Assembly: GCA_030620095.1 (NCBI GenBank)
Contig: JAUTXW010000932.1
Span: forward strand, 62,001-126,000
Direction of reading: 5' to 3'
DNA from: Kuschelorhynchus macadamiae
Taxonomy: Eukaryota > Arthropoda > Insecta > Coleoptera > Curculionidae
Length of the DNA: 64,000 bases
Positions 24,441-35,653 of this stretch are shown piece after piece. The notes beneath the pieces are model-generated. The model was not told where the DNA came from. It saw only the letters and a program-made list of their open reading frames with translations, and searched no databases. A program made the translations under genes and the position numbers. How positions within the stretch are numbered: position 1 is the first letter of the stretch; the number at the start of each line of letters is the position of its first letter.

Positions 24441-24638
24441 GCTGATATTCTCAATTTATTTTATATTCGCGGAGAATGTTACAAAATATTGGAGAGAACA
24501 TGCCATGTTTTTAATGAAAAACATCCTCATTTATCGCCAATGAACAAGAGAAAATTGAAGAGGATTGAAACGAAATTTTTTCGTTTCGGAACAGTTAAAG
24601 TTATAAAAAATGTAATAAATTATTTACATTATTTTTAA
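24441..24638 (+). pseudogene. N-terminal transposase fragment in the left arm of element D
   Basis: It reads ADILNLFYIRGECYK to FNEKHPHLSP and FFRFGTVKVIKNV: the DUF4817-like HTH. It matches the N-terminus of the gene encoded in the opposite arm (ADILNLFYIHGECYK). It ends in a stop with no catalytic part behind it. It exists because the inverted repeat extends into the gene, so the element has two facing copies of the 5' coding end. Confidence 0.8.
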
Positions 24639-24741
24639 CCATATCTACTAAGTGCGAGACTGTTCTAAACTTGTTTTAGTGAAATTAAAAATTATAGCAA
24701 TCTAACAATCAACAATAAATACATAAAATAATAAAATCGAA

Positions 24742-25800
24742 TTATAACAAATGTTCTATATGCTGTCCGTTCATTTAAAGATACATTTCAATTCTTCTTT
24801 GTACAGTTGCTGTGGCCCGTTGAACTTGTCCATTTTCTAATTCGGCAAATGCTGTTCGTATCCTGTCCAGTAAATCTTGTTGGTTATTTACTGGGGAAGC
24901 ATAGACTTTACCTTTGATAAATCCCCATAAGTAAAAGTCTAGGGGTGTTAAATCAAGCGATCGCGGGGGTCATCTCCAAGGGCCATTGGGACCAATCCAG
25001 CGATCTTCAAAAATTCGAGATAATTGGAGATAAACTGCAGCGGAATTATGTGCTGGTGCCCCATCTAATTGATACCAATAATTTTGCAGCTCACCAATAG
25101 GAATTTCTTTTATAAATTCAGAAACCGCCCCTCGTAGAATTTCCAAATACTTATCACTGTTTAAATTGTCTTCATAAATACAGTACCGCACCTGATCATT
25201 TAATACTATACCGAAAACATTGAAGCTAAACCTCTCTTGAGAACGCGTTTCGCGTAAAACGTGCGGATTTTCTGCTGCCCAGAAATGTTCGTTTCTTCTA
25301 TTTGTTATTCCTTCTCTAGAAAATTTCGCTTCATTGGTCCAAAATATTTTTGAAAGGAATTGAGGGTCCTCTTGAATTTTCAAAAACATGAATTCGCAAA
25401 ATTCTACTCGTCGGACGTCATCACCAGGTCTCAAGGCTTGCATGTTTTGAAAGGAATAAGGGTGCATATGATGTTCGCTCAAGGTTCTTTGGACAAATGA
25501 AGAAGAAATTCCCAAATCGTTTTCTGTAGACTAGACGGTGCTGAACTTTGCGGATTTGCGTGGAAATAAGCTAATGTGTTTATTACGTTATCCTCGGCAT
25601 TTGTCACTGATTTCGGAACATTTTTTGTAACTTTAACCTTGCCAAAACGCAAAAAGTTCGTTTCAATCCTCTTGAATTTGGCATGTTCATTGTCGGCAAA
25701 TCAGGGTGGCGTTCATTAAACACACGACACGTTCTCTCCAAAATTTTATAACATTCTCCATGAATATAAAATAGATTGAGAATATCAGCGTTTGAGTATT
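24742..25800 (-). pseudogene. transposase of element D, broken
   Basis: From 25800: HTH (ADILNLFYIHGECYK, RTCRVFNERHPDLP), then NVINTLAYFHANPQ. A frameshift follows near 25520, then NDLGISSSFVQRTL. The catalytic core is FWTNEAKF (family TDEA; the first D is N here) and YQLDGAPAHN. A stop in place of tryptophan breaks WPPRS at about 24970, and LDFYLWG follows. There is also a stop near the C-terminus before NGQHIEHLL. No ATG is visible at the expected start. Clearly dead, with a lost catalytic residue. Confidence 0.85.
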
Positions 25801-26566
25801 CTTCGATTTCGATTTAGAAGATTTAGTTTATCACTGACAGCTTTCGATAAATAACGCATACTAATCATCTGTCATATTGGATATTGGATCTCAATTGTTT
25901 TTCCATGGCTCACCATTGGAACATGTAATCATTTAAGCAAATACATACCATATTTTTATAAAACCCAATTATTTCGAAAATGGTTACGAATAGGTATAGG
26001 GAACCTTAATACAGTTCCATAGAAAATGAAATTCTAAATTTGATAGTGCATAAAGTTATATGGTGTCCCATTTAAAAAAACGGACTTTAGCGGCTTTGAA
26101 AATGTGAATATTTGCCGCTGAATTTAGGACACCCTGTATAAAAACAGACAAATTCAATAAAAAAAATAGAAACCTAAGATTATTTACCGATGGTCTGCTA
26201 AATATGAAGATTATATCTTCAAAACTTACAAAAATATGAGATTTTAAAATTTGGTTCCCCGAAGGCTCATTTTCGGTTCAAGGTCAAATATCTTAAGAAC
26301 GCTTGAACCTAGGTATAGGACATGCTACATAAAATAGCATTAAAATTCTCCGTAGAATCCAAAAATATCATAAAATACAGGGTGTTCCGTTTAAAATAAA
26401 CAAGTTGATACCAACTTCCGGTTAAACCGGAAGTGACAGGGAGTTGAAAATATTTCAAAAAAGAAGTACCACTTGACCTTACCTTAATCCCGAAATTTGA
26501 AATTTTTATCTAAATTGCATCATCAAAAAAAACTTTTAATGAACGGGTTGCGTGAATAACCCTGTA

Positions 26567-27588
26567 TTCGATTAAAGAGAACTATATAGCCTGGCAACCC
26601 ATTTGGTTCAATAGCTCTTTTGCCCTTCAACTTTTTTAGAGCTGCTAGTTCTTCAAGATCAGTAAAAAGAAACTCACAAAAATAATCTCTGGTCACTGCA
26701 GTCTGATCCGCCATTGGTTTCTCCGATGTAAAAATAGAACTGAAATATAAAGCAAAGACATTAACAATATTGTTTGTGCCCGAGTAGCACACATTGTTGT
26801 AATTAATCTTTACCGGAATATCGACATCAGCCCTCTGGTTCTTTATATAAGACCAGAAAAATTTAGGATCATCACATAAACTTAGCTATTTTGTTTTTAA
26901 TTTGTTGCCTTAGCACCATATATTTACCATAGCAATAAAAGGATTTTGAATTTTTGTATTTTTTGTATTATGATTCTTTAGTTTTAATTAGTTTAATAAT
27001 CTTCCCATTGTACCATACAGGAAATGTTCTCCCAACTTGAGTTGACATGGGGACGCACTGAACAAATATATTATGTATTCTATTATAAAATTCACTTATC
27101 ACAGAAATAATACCACAGCATTCATAAACAGTATTCCACTATTGATTTTGGATTAGCCAATTCATAAGGTTGAAGTTTGCTTTTTTAAAATTAAACTTTG
27201 TATTCTTTACTTGCTCACATGTATGCCATTCATACTTGGAATTAAAACTTATAGACAAAGCAGGGTGGTGCTGATCCAGTGTTAACAATGGCTCATCATC
27301 AGTTTCTACTTTGCAGCGATGCAAATGAGGACTAACAATTACTAAGTCTAAAATAACATTATAAACATTACGCACATAGTTTACTTTGTGTACGCTAAAA
27401 AACTTTTAAAATCACATATAACCTCATTAGTAACATCCATAACGAGGTCACATAAATTACAATCACCTAATATACAATCACAATTTAAAAAATATCTTTC
27501 AATGTAGTTATAAAATCTTCTGTACACGTCTAAACTAGAACCAGAAACAATATATACAAAAACAATATATACAACTATTACATAAATA
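26567..27588 (-). pseudogene. non-LTR retrotransposon, endonuclease C-part and RT linker (segment 3)
   Basis: The minus strand from 27588 reads SGSSLDVYRRFYNYIERYF, then CILGDCNLCDL (GDFN-type motif, here GDCN). LDLVIVSP and LTLDQHHPALS follow, the endonuclease end with its HHP. About 26790-26570 gives FALYFSSIFTSEKP, then ELAALKKLKGKRAIEPNGLPGYI, the conserved KG-DG-P-G-I entry to the RT. Stops and shifts break it. Element E lies in its 5' side and element D in its 3' side. Confidence 0.75.
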
Positions 27589-29101
27589 TACAGGGTGAGT
27601 CGGGAGGATCGCCCCAAACTCCAGGAGTGTGTTCTATGAAAGATACTGATTTAAAAAAACTCATATGTTCTTATTCGATTTTCATTTGTTTTCAACTTAC
27701 AACAAAAATAAGATTTCAAGCATAATTCCATACATACAACATAATAATTATAGGGTGCTTAGAAATCAAAATAAGTTAATGTTCAAAAATGACCTGTCAG
27801 TTTCATTTTTGAATTCGTACCTGTCAGTGTCATTTTTGAATTCGAGCTGCTGAACATATTCCAAAATGCCGAATTTTTACTCACACTTAGAGTATGCGAA
27901 TATGATATTTGTTTATGGTTTTTGCAATGGGAATGCTACAGCTGCTGCTGAAGAATACCGTCAACGATTCCCATTTCAACGTCATCCTGATAAGAAAGTA
28001 TTTATGAGAGTTTTCAACAAACTATGCGAAAGCGGAACACTTCCCAGTGCCAACACAACTTCTGAAAGAGCTACTCAACAAACTTTAGAAGAAGTAGAAA
28101 ATATTCTAGACCTAGTAGAAGAAGATGCAACCATCAGTTCACGCAGAATGGCTGCTCAGTTGGACATTCCACAAAAAAGAGTGATAAATACGCTCCACGA
28201 GCAAGGTTTGTATCCTTACCACTTACAAAAAATCCAACACCTACAGCCAGAAGATTTTGCCAAACGTATGGAGTTTTGTCGGTGGATAGACAATAATCGT
28301 CATCTTATATCGCGCATACTTTTCACGGACGAAGCATCATTTACTCGTGACGGTATTAATAATAGTCGCAATTGCCATGTCTGGTCAGAGGAAAATCCGC
28401 ATGCAACAGTCGAGAGCAACTTTCAACATAGGTTCTCGGTAAACGTATGGTGTGGTATGATAGATAGTTATGTCATTGGCCCTTTTATTTTGGAAAATCG
28501 CCTCACAGGGGACTACTATTGTAAATTTCTCGAAAATGAATTACAAGGACTACTGGAGGATGTTCCCCTAAACATCAGAAGGCAAATGTACTTCCAGCAT
28601 GATGGAGCTCCAGCACATTTCGCACATCAAGTCAGGCAACACTTAGACGGAAGGTTTCCAAGGCGTTGGATTGGTCGCGGTGGTCCTATTATTTGGCCTC
28701 CAAGATCTCCTGACCTCACTCCACTCGATTTCTGTTTATGGGGCTGGTTAAAAAATGAAGTGTACAAAGTGAGAGTGGACACTCGAGAAGCACTTATTCA
28801 GCGTATCAGAAATATTGCAGATGAAATTAAAGAAAGGCATGAGGCAATTAGAAGAGCAACAGGTGCCCTACGCAGACGAAGCCGAAAATGTTTAGAGCTC
28901 AATGGGGGCATTTTTGAACATTTAATATGATGAAATCTAATGATTGAAACGTTAATTTGTTAGATCTTGTTTATATTCTAATTTATGCTGTAAGTTGAAA
29001 ACAAATGAGAATCGAATAAGAACATATGAGTTTTTTTAAATCAGTATCTTTCATAGAACACACTCCTGGAGTTTGGAGCGATCCTCCCGACTCACCCTGT
29101 A
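27589..29101 (+). mobile_element. DD41D-type element E, intact and young
   Basis: TA at 27589-27590 and 29100-29101. The ends read CAGGGTGAGTCGGGAGGATC inward; the inverted repeats are about 112 bp with only two or three differences that I can count. It holds one uninterrupted transposase gene. It sits in the endonuclease region of a decayed non-LTR element. Near-identical ends and an open gene point to recent insertion. Confidence 0.95.
27866..28930 (+). CDS. transposase of element E (DD41D), intact
   Basis: A 354-residue transposase that cuts at the flanking inverted repeats and reinserts at TA. Residues 7-55 are the DUF4817-like HTH (FVYGFCNGNATAAAEEY, RFPFQRHP), and about 75-115 a second HTH (ISSRRMAAQLDIPQKRV). 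The core has D155 (LFTDEASF), D246 (FQHDGAPAHF), WPPRSPDL at 277-284 and D288 (LDFCLWG). There are 41 residues between the last two. It has no intron at the site where elements C and I have one. The start lies in CAAAATG. The C-terminus (LNGGIFEHLI) matches the family. Closest in this window to element F. Confidence 0.95.
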   Translation: MPNFYSHLEYANMIFVYGFCNGNATAAAEEYRQRFPFQRHPDKKVFMRVFNKLCESGTLPSANTTSERATQQTLEEVENILDLVEEDATISSRRMAAQLDIPQKRVINTLHEQGLYPYHLQKIQHLQPEDFAKRMEFCRWIDNNRHLISRILFTDEASFTRDGINNSRNCHVWSEENPHATVESNFQHRFSVNVWCGMIDSYVIGPFILENRLTGDYYCKFLENELQGLLEDVPLNIRRQMYFQHDGAPAHFAHQVRQHLDGRFPRRWIGRGGPIIWPPRSPDLTPLDFCLWGWLKNEVYKVRVDTREALIQRIRNIADEIKERHEAIRRATGALRRRSRKCLELNGGIFEHLI

Positions 29102-29680
29102 TTTTCTTTGGTTAACGAAAAGGTCATTGTCAAATACACCATCACATTCTTTCACAATAAAAATTTTTTTACTCCACCACCTTGTTTTTTACCAGTTAAT
29201 TGCTGATTTTTGTCATTTCTAAAAATTATTTAGTGTTAAACTCTTGATTGTATACTGAGTTATTTAACCAAGTTTCCGTTAAAACAATTACATCTGCGTC
29301 ATTATTTAACATGTTAATTTTTAAAATGTCTAACTTAGTTTTAATGCCGCTACAATTTTGATAAAACAAACAAATTTCACCTAAATGAGTTCTGGGGAAT
29401 TAGTTACTCTCAGGAAAATTGAATTATCGTCCTTAGCTATACTGTCATTTAAGATACAAGTTCCGGATAAATCGAATTTACCGATTTTTTTATGTTGGAC
29501 AACTTGGCGTACTACCTCGGCTCATTTAAATTTTTTTAGGCAAATCTAGCACAATTCTTCGACAAAACCCACAGGCGAATCTATTGATGCCCCACTCATG
29601 AAAATCAGTTCATAGCCTGGATCGTAACAAATCATGGAACTTACATAATTACACACTTACATAAATAACTATTAAACATA
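29102..29680 (-). pseudogene. non-LTR retrotransposon, N-terminal endonuclease part (segment 2)
   Basis: The minus strand reads KTKLDILKINMLNNDADVI with VLTETWLNNSVYN: the first endonuclease motifs, with the catalytic E in TETW. LTGKKQGGGV near 29190 matches the GGGV block. Upstream (29420-29600) is open but unrecognised sequence, possibly the ORF1 end. This continues into the segment at 26567-27588 on the other side of element E. Confidence 0.65.
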
Positions 29681-30319
29681 TACAGGGTGTCCCGAATTGC
29701 AGTGTCCAAACTTTAACAGAGCATTTTGCATTCAAAATAAGCCCTAATTTTCTATATAAACATATATCGGCAAATGCTTCGTTTTCGAAATACAAGGTGT
29801 TAAAGTTTTAAGAAAAAAATTGTTATTTAGTCATAACTTTTTAGTACTTGAGATATTGTTATTAAATTTGGCAAACAGCATTTGAGTAACAAAAGGCATT
29901 TTTTGATTTGAAATATTTTTTAGTTCTTTATCAGTGGCGTCCGTACAGGATTTTTTATTGAATATTCTTGAAGAAAAAATGGTACGCTACTGCTTTTTCT
30001 GAAAACAAAAATCATTCCTAAAATCCCCACTCAGTTTGGAGCAAATTTGATCCCTTCCCTTTTTTTTGTGCGATGCAAGGATTTCGAGTTAAAAACTAAA
30101 AACATTTTTATGTATGGCGTAGTTAAAATTTCCATTATTGTTAATTATTTCAGTGGCAAAACCTTTAACATCTTGGTATGCCATTGCATTTTTGTGACAA
30201 TTGAACAATTGCTAGTTTCGTCTTTAAAGTGTGACATTTGAGTTTTTAGAGTAAATAAATGTGAGGTACATTACAGTTTATACAAAAAGTTAATTATCAG
30301 TCTAACTAGTGATTTCAAA

Positions 30320-31332
30320 ATGGTGTTATTCAGTAACTTTGAGTATGCTGATATTCATTTCGTTTATGGTTTCTGTAATGGAAATGCAAATGCAGCAGTA
30401 CCGGAATACCAACGAAGATTTCCAAATAGAAGATTACCTTGCGAACAAGTTTTCATTAAAACGCATTTAATGTTTAGGAATTTTGGACTCAAACAGAATC
30501 CAAGAAACGAAGGTAGGAGAAATGAACAATATCGAAACGTAATTTTAAATAAGTTTGACAACGATAGAACATGAAGCCTACGAAGAGCAGCTCATAATTA
30601 ACAAGGCAACGCAGTTTTTGTTTCTAAAAATAAGGTTCATCGCGTTTTGAGGAAAGATCACAGGAAGCCATTTCAGATGCAGCCAGTTCAAAACTTACAA
30701 CCTGGTGATGCCGAAAAACGTGTCAGTTTTTGCAATTGGTTTTTGCGCCAAATAGAGGAAGACGAGAACTTCTCAAAAAAAATTTTATGGACTGATGAAG
30801 CTACATTTACCCGAAGCGGCTCAGTAAATTTCCATAATTTACGAATCTGGAGCCATGACAATCCACGTGTTGTGCGAACTACAGCATTTCAGCAAGAATT
30901 TTCTGTTAATGTTTGGTGTGGTGTAATAAATGAAATTTTTTGCGGGCCCCATATTCTACCACCACGCCTAGATGGACAGTTATTTAATGATTTTCTGCAA
31001 AATGAGTTATTTCAATATCTAGAAAATATTCCTCTAAATCTTAGAAACGAATTCTGGATTCAGAACGGTGGATTGGACGATTGAGACCTACAGCCTGGCC
31101 ACCACGTTCCCCTGACCTCACACCTGTCGACTTCTTTGTGTGGGGTTATTTGAAAAATTTAGTTTATTCTAGACTAGTTCATACAAGAGAAGAACTGATT
31201 CTAAGGATAGCGCAAGCCTGTGAAACTTTGCGAGCCAATACGAATTTTATACGCCATGCCACTGACACAGTTAAGAGCAGATGCCGAAAATGTGTCGAAG
31301 TTAGAGGAGCTCATTTTGAGCAATTATTGTGA
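30320..31332 (+). pseudogene. transposase of element F, broken, second catalytic D deleted
   Basis: Starts MVLFSNFEYADIHFVYGFCNGNANAA, close to element E. The frame breaks after about 85 codons. It resumes at about 30647 with HPFQMQ-type sequence, QNLQPGDAEKRVSF, ILWTDEATF (first D) and FSVNVWCG. At 31065 the frame jumps from FWIQ straight to RWIGR, so the QDGAPAH segment with the second aspartate is gone (roughly 60 bp deleted). WPPRSPDLTPVDFFVWG and the C-terminus follow. No intron at the C/I site. Inactive. Confidence 0.88.
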
Positions 31333-31625
31333 ATTTTAAGGCCCATATTAATCCTTAATGATATTTAAAGTGCTCTATAAATTTTTTTCACGATCTAAGT
31401 TAATAAAAGTTATGAATTCTAGTTTTTGTAAAATTAATTACGAACTTACTTAATAAAGAGTAGTTTCTGTAAAATAAAGTATCATCTTCAAAATTGAATT
31501 AATTCTAGTTACCGTTTTACAAAATGAATCGACGATTTTAGAATTATAAACTCATCTGTCATACTTTAAAGACGAACCTAGCAATTGTTCAGTTATCACA
31601 AAAATGCAATCATGGCATACCAAGA

Positions 31626-31890
31626 GTCGACAATGAAGGAATGGTAAGTACCAAGGACATTAGATTTTAATAGGTTGCCTGCTAACTTCTGCGATGTCAC
31701 CCTGATAACGCAAACATAATGCAAATCTCCATTACAACGGGTCGATGACGTCATCTCTCCTTAGTTGTCAGACAAGCTTTTATTTTAGAAACCCTACATA
31801 CGTTGTTCAGAAATTATAAACTCACCCGGAATGCATGAAATAAATATCGGAAACCAAATAATTTTAAAAACTTGCTGTTACAATCCCACC
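31626..31890. other. ~260-bp insertion in the right arm of element F
   Basis: The left arm goes directly from the sequence matching CTTTAA to CTTGGTATGCCA. The right arm has about 260 extra bases there, including a GACGTCATC palindrome-like site near 31747-31755. I see no clear ends or gene in it. Confidence 0.55.
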
Positions 31891-32330
31891 TTAAAGATTT
31901 TGCTACTGAAATTAACAATAATGGAAATTTTAACTATGCCATACATAAAAATGGTTTTTAGTTTTTTACTCGAAATCCTTACACCGCACGAAAAAAAGAC
32001 AAGGGATCAAATTTGCTCCAAACTGAGTGGGGATTTTAGGAATGATTTTTGTTTTCAGAAAAAGCAGTAGAGTACCATTTTTTCTTCAAGAATATTCAAT
32101 AAAAAATCCCGTACGGACGCCAATGATGAAAAATTAAAAAATATTTCAAATCAAAAAATGCTATGATGAAAAAAGTTATGACTAAAAAACAATTTTTTCT
32201 TAAAATTTTAACACCCTGTATTTCGAAAACGAAGCATTTGCCGATATATGTTTATATAGAAAATTAGGGCTTATTTTGAATGCAGAATGCGCTGTTAAAG
32301 TTTGAACACTGCAATTCGGGACACCCTGTA

Positions 32331-32530
32331 TATGATCCTCCTTTTTATGAGCAGATGGATAAAAATAGTTTTGCGAATTAGTAACATACTTCTTTTTAAT
32401 TGTCTGTATATTTGCGTCAAACAAAGTTTCTTTTTTTCTACGCCCATGAAATAAAACTTTTTAGTATTCAAGGTGGCAGCGTAGGGAAAGCGAAGCAATA
32501 ATTAAAAAAGTTTCTTGTAAGGCAAATAAG
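32331..32530 (-). pseudogene. possible upstream part of the split non-LTR element (segment 1)
   Basis: Minus-strand frames around 32330-32500 are open and lysine-rich (for example SQNYFYPSAHKKEDH). By position this would be the ORF1 region of the element continued at 29680. No recognised motif supports this; it rests on context. Confidence 0.3.
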
Positions 32531-32937
32531 AAACCCTCAAAGGGTGGATAAATTGAAAACGAGGTCCCTGGGGGAAGAAAGCTTATAATATCGAAGACGA
32601 AGGAAAAGGCTGATTTGTCAGATTTATAATTGGGAAAATATTAAAATAACGATGTTTCCAAATAATAATAACGGCAACAAAAATGATTAATACTTTTAAA
32701 TAATCTAATTGAATAGAATAATTATTAACTGAACATGTGTTTTTTTTTACTTCCCCATAGAATAGCCATTATTAATATCCTTAGTGTGTATAGGAAAGTA
32801 TTGGAGCTTTACCAAAACTAAGTATTTGAGCAATGAAATTTTGAATTACAGCCAGATGCCTCCTTCTAATAAAAGGCGAAAAAATAGTAAAGGTACAAAC
32901 AATCACATGCCTAGGGCAAAATGTCGAGCTATAAAAA
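32531..32937. other. no recognised feature
   Basis: Mixed sequence with short frames only. ACTTCCCCATAG near 32750 may be the head of the repeat that continues at 32938. Confidence 0.4.
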
Positions 32938-33025
32938 AATCGATAAATTTCCTTCACCCGGAACTTTCCTGATTATGAATATTTCCTTTTATTAGAAATA
33001 GTGGTTGTGAACTAATTTAATTCAG
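32938..33025 (+). repeat. dispersed repeat R2, left part (copy split by elements G and H)
   Basis: TCGATAAATTTCCTTCACCCGG, then TTATGAATATTTCC and a block ending TTTAATTCAG, match 53765-53860. The copy resumes at 38558 with TACATGCTTATTTATTAAC and ATCGGAATCCTACCAATA, which match 53860-53881 and then 55656-55680. Confidence 0.65.
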
Positions 33026-35653
33026 TACAGGATGGCCATTTTATGGTGATACAGTACCTTATCTAGAAAACGGCAATAGTTACGACAAAAAGTTAAATAC
33101 AAAAGTTGTTTGGATTCAATTAAGTTTTTATTTTATTTCACTTTTGCTTATACAGGGTGTTTCGTTTTGACGTGACACATGTCAACTTTCTTAATTTAAA
33201 TGGGATACCCTATATATTATTACATATTTCGATTCTACTCTTAATTTGCGAAAGATTTTATAATAACATCTATATTTATCGTTTTTGAGTAAATTGAGTT
33301 TTTAGAATTTTTTTTAAAAAACATATTTAAAAAAAAAAAATTTTACCTATAAAACTTTAATGGAACTGACTAATATCCTAAAAATATATTACTAAGGGTT
33401 CAATTTAACGAGTTTCTATGCTGGTCTTACCAATTAATAAACAGGGTGTTAAAAATGGAGAGCAAAACAAACAGAACTTTAAATGTAAAAATCTCCTGTT
33501 TTTCAATTGAAACACCCTGCATATTTTTATTTCATCTGATTCAGCGTTCAATTACCTATCATTACTCGTATATATGTCCTATACTTAAAATGAACAGTTT
33601 CGATTTTATTAGCCGTTTTCTGATTTGACTATTTTTTTTTTAGTATAAGTAAACAGATGAAGTGGGCTAAAATAAAAATGTCGTAAACTAAGCCTTATTC
33701 TCATTTCCTTAACACAGATAGCGACTATAAATAATAGGAATAAGAAAATACAAATAAAAGTGAAATATTATGTAATTTATGTTCTTATTATTTAATGTTT
33801 ATGAAAATAAGGGAGAGACAAAAAAAATATCTTGTGCCACACGGTATAACTAATAACTAACTAAGTATTAAACAGGATTAAAACAAATTATAAAAAATTT
33901 TTAATATGGCCACCGTCCATTGTGAAATGAAGTGTAAATAGCCTCCATTTTTCGAATAGCGTTCCTTACCGAATTAGATGCATTAAAATTATTGATCTCT
34001 TCCCTGATTTTTATTTTTAACTCATTTCTATTATTAGATCTATTTTTATAAACTTTATTTTTTAGTGCACCCCACAAAAAGAGGTCTAAAAGGCTTAAAT
34101 CAGGGCTTCGTGGTGGCCAGGATATTAAACCATGTCTTCCTATCCACAATGGTAAATGTTGATTAAAGAAATTTACTACCGGTGCAACCGTGTGGTAAGG
34201 AGCGCTATCCTGTTCAAAAATGATATTTTCTCGAATATTTGCTGGCAAGTCGTTTATAAGGTGCGTGATTTCATTCCTAAGCATCTCCAAGTATCTTTCG
34301 CCATTTAACGACCTGTTAAAAAATATTGGTCCGATAATACGGTCGCAAATAATTCCGCACCGCACATTTACGGTTTGATGGCCTTCTTTTTAATTGCTTT
34401 TATTAGATGTTTATTATTTTGAGACCAGTAACGAGTGTTTTCACGATTAAAAATACCCGCCGTATGAAATGAGGCCTCATCAGTCCAAAGCACTTTTGAA
34501 AAAAACACATTTTCGAACTGCCGGTCCATAATATCACAACAAAAATTCAATCTTTCATTAAAGTCTAATTGTGATAATAATTGAGTTGGAAGAAATTTAT
34601 AAGGATGATAACCATTCACCTGCAGTGTTTTTTGAATACTTCCTCTACTGACACCTGCCATGTCTCTGTCAGCATCTCTTTGGGATCTTTCATCATATTC
34701 CTCGAAATAAAGTAAAATCTCCAGTTGTTTTTCCTCAGTGAGGACAAAATTGGGACGATTTTTCTTAGAGTTTTTAAGGACACCGTTTTCCAAATCACGC
34801 ACAATTCGAAAAAAATATATTCCTGGAGAGAACTGGATTATTAGGATATTCCCTCGAATATTCTTTTAGGGCTAACCCTGGACTTTTATTATTTTTTATG
34901 AAACAGTTGTATAATTTCAAACGTTTATCTAAACTATATAAAGCCTTTTTTTAACAAATTTCGCAGCAAAAATTTGACAAAAACGACAAACAGAGCAGAT
35001 GTCAACTTAAGTCAACAATTGCATTAGGTTATTTCCTAAGCCTATCTTGATTGTTTTAGTTTCTGATCTCATTTACGGCTAATAAAATCGAAACTGTTCA
35101 TTTTAGGTATAGGACACTATATATGAGTAATGATAGGTAATTGAAAGCTGAATCAGATGAGATAAAAATATACATGGTGTTCCATTTGAAAAACAGGAGA
35201 TTTTTACATTTAAATTTCTGTTTGTTTTCCTCTCCATTTTTAACACCCTGTATATTAATTGGTAAGACCAGCATGGAAACTCGTTGAATTCAACCCTTAG
35301 TAATGTATGTTTAGGATATTAGTCAGTTCCGTTAAAGTTTTATAGGTAAAAATTTTTTTTTAAAAAAATATGTTTTTTTAAAAAAAATTCTAAAAACTCA
35401 ATTCACTCAAAAACGATAAAGAATTCAAATATAGATGTTATTATAAAAACTTTCGCAAATTAACAGTAAAATCGAAACATGTAATAATAGAAGTTGACAT
35501 GTATCACGTCAAAACGAAACACCCTGTATAAACAAAAGTGAAATAAAATAAAAATTTAATTGAATCCAAACAACTTTTGTATTTAACTTTTTGTCGTAAC
35601 TATTACCGTTTTCTAGATAAGGTACTGTATCACCATAAAATGGCCACCCTGTA
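33026..35653 (-). mobile_element. DD41D-type element G with ~590-bp inverted repeats
   Basis: TA at 33026-33027 and 35652-35653; ends read CAGGATGGCC and CAGGGTGGCC inward. The arms 33028-33615 and about 35070-35651 are reverse complements. Each arm also contains inner TACAGGGTGTTTCG, TGGGATACCCTAT and ACAGGGTGTTAAAAATGG motifs (33152, 33199, 33442 on the left). The right TA is shared with element H. Confidence 0.9.
33901..34947 (-). pseudogene. transposase of element G, start codon and one frameshift lost
   Basis: Reading from 34947: the expected ATG appears as AAG before ALYSLDKRLKLYNCFIKNNK (HTH). EYSREYPNNP, DLENGVLKNSK and SQRDADRDMAGVSRGSIQK follow, then WTDEASFHTAG (first D). A one-base slip in an A-run near 34385 shifts the frame. 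The next frame carries VRCGIICDRIIGP, EQDSAPYHT (second D) and WPPRSPDLSLLDLFLWG (third D, 40 residues on). No intron at the C/I site. Two small changes separate it from an open gene. Confidence 0.85.

Larger units (their letters stand above)
23704..26566 (-). mobile_element. DD41D-type element D with ~0.9-kb inverted repeats reaching into the gene
   Basis: TA at 23704-23705 and 26565-26566; the ends read CAGGGTTATTCACGC inward. The left arm 23706-24613 and right arm about 25618-26564 are reverse complements throughout, with indels. They therefore include the 5' UTR and the first ~170 bp of the transposase coding region. Each arm carries further CAGGGTGTCC-like motifs (23871-23890, 24124-24140, 24187-24207 on the left). 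Roughly two thirds of the element is inverted repeat. Confidence 0.9.
29681..32330 (+). mobile_element. DD41D-type element F
   Basis: TA at 29681-29682 and 32329-32330; ends CAGGGTGTCCCGAATTGCAG inward. The left arm is 29683-30235 and the right arm about 31558-32328. The right arm is longer because of a ~260-bp block (about 31626-31890) with no partner on the left. The gene inside is related to element E but broken. Confidence 0.9.
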
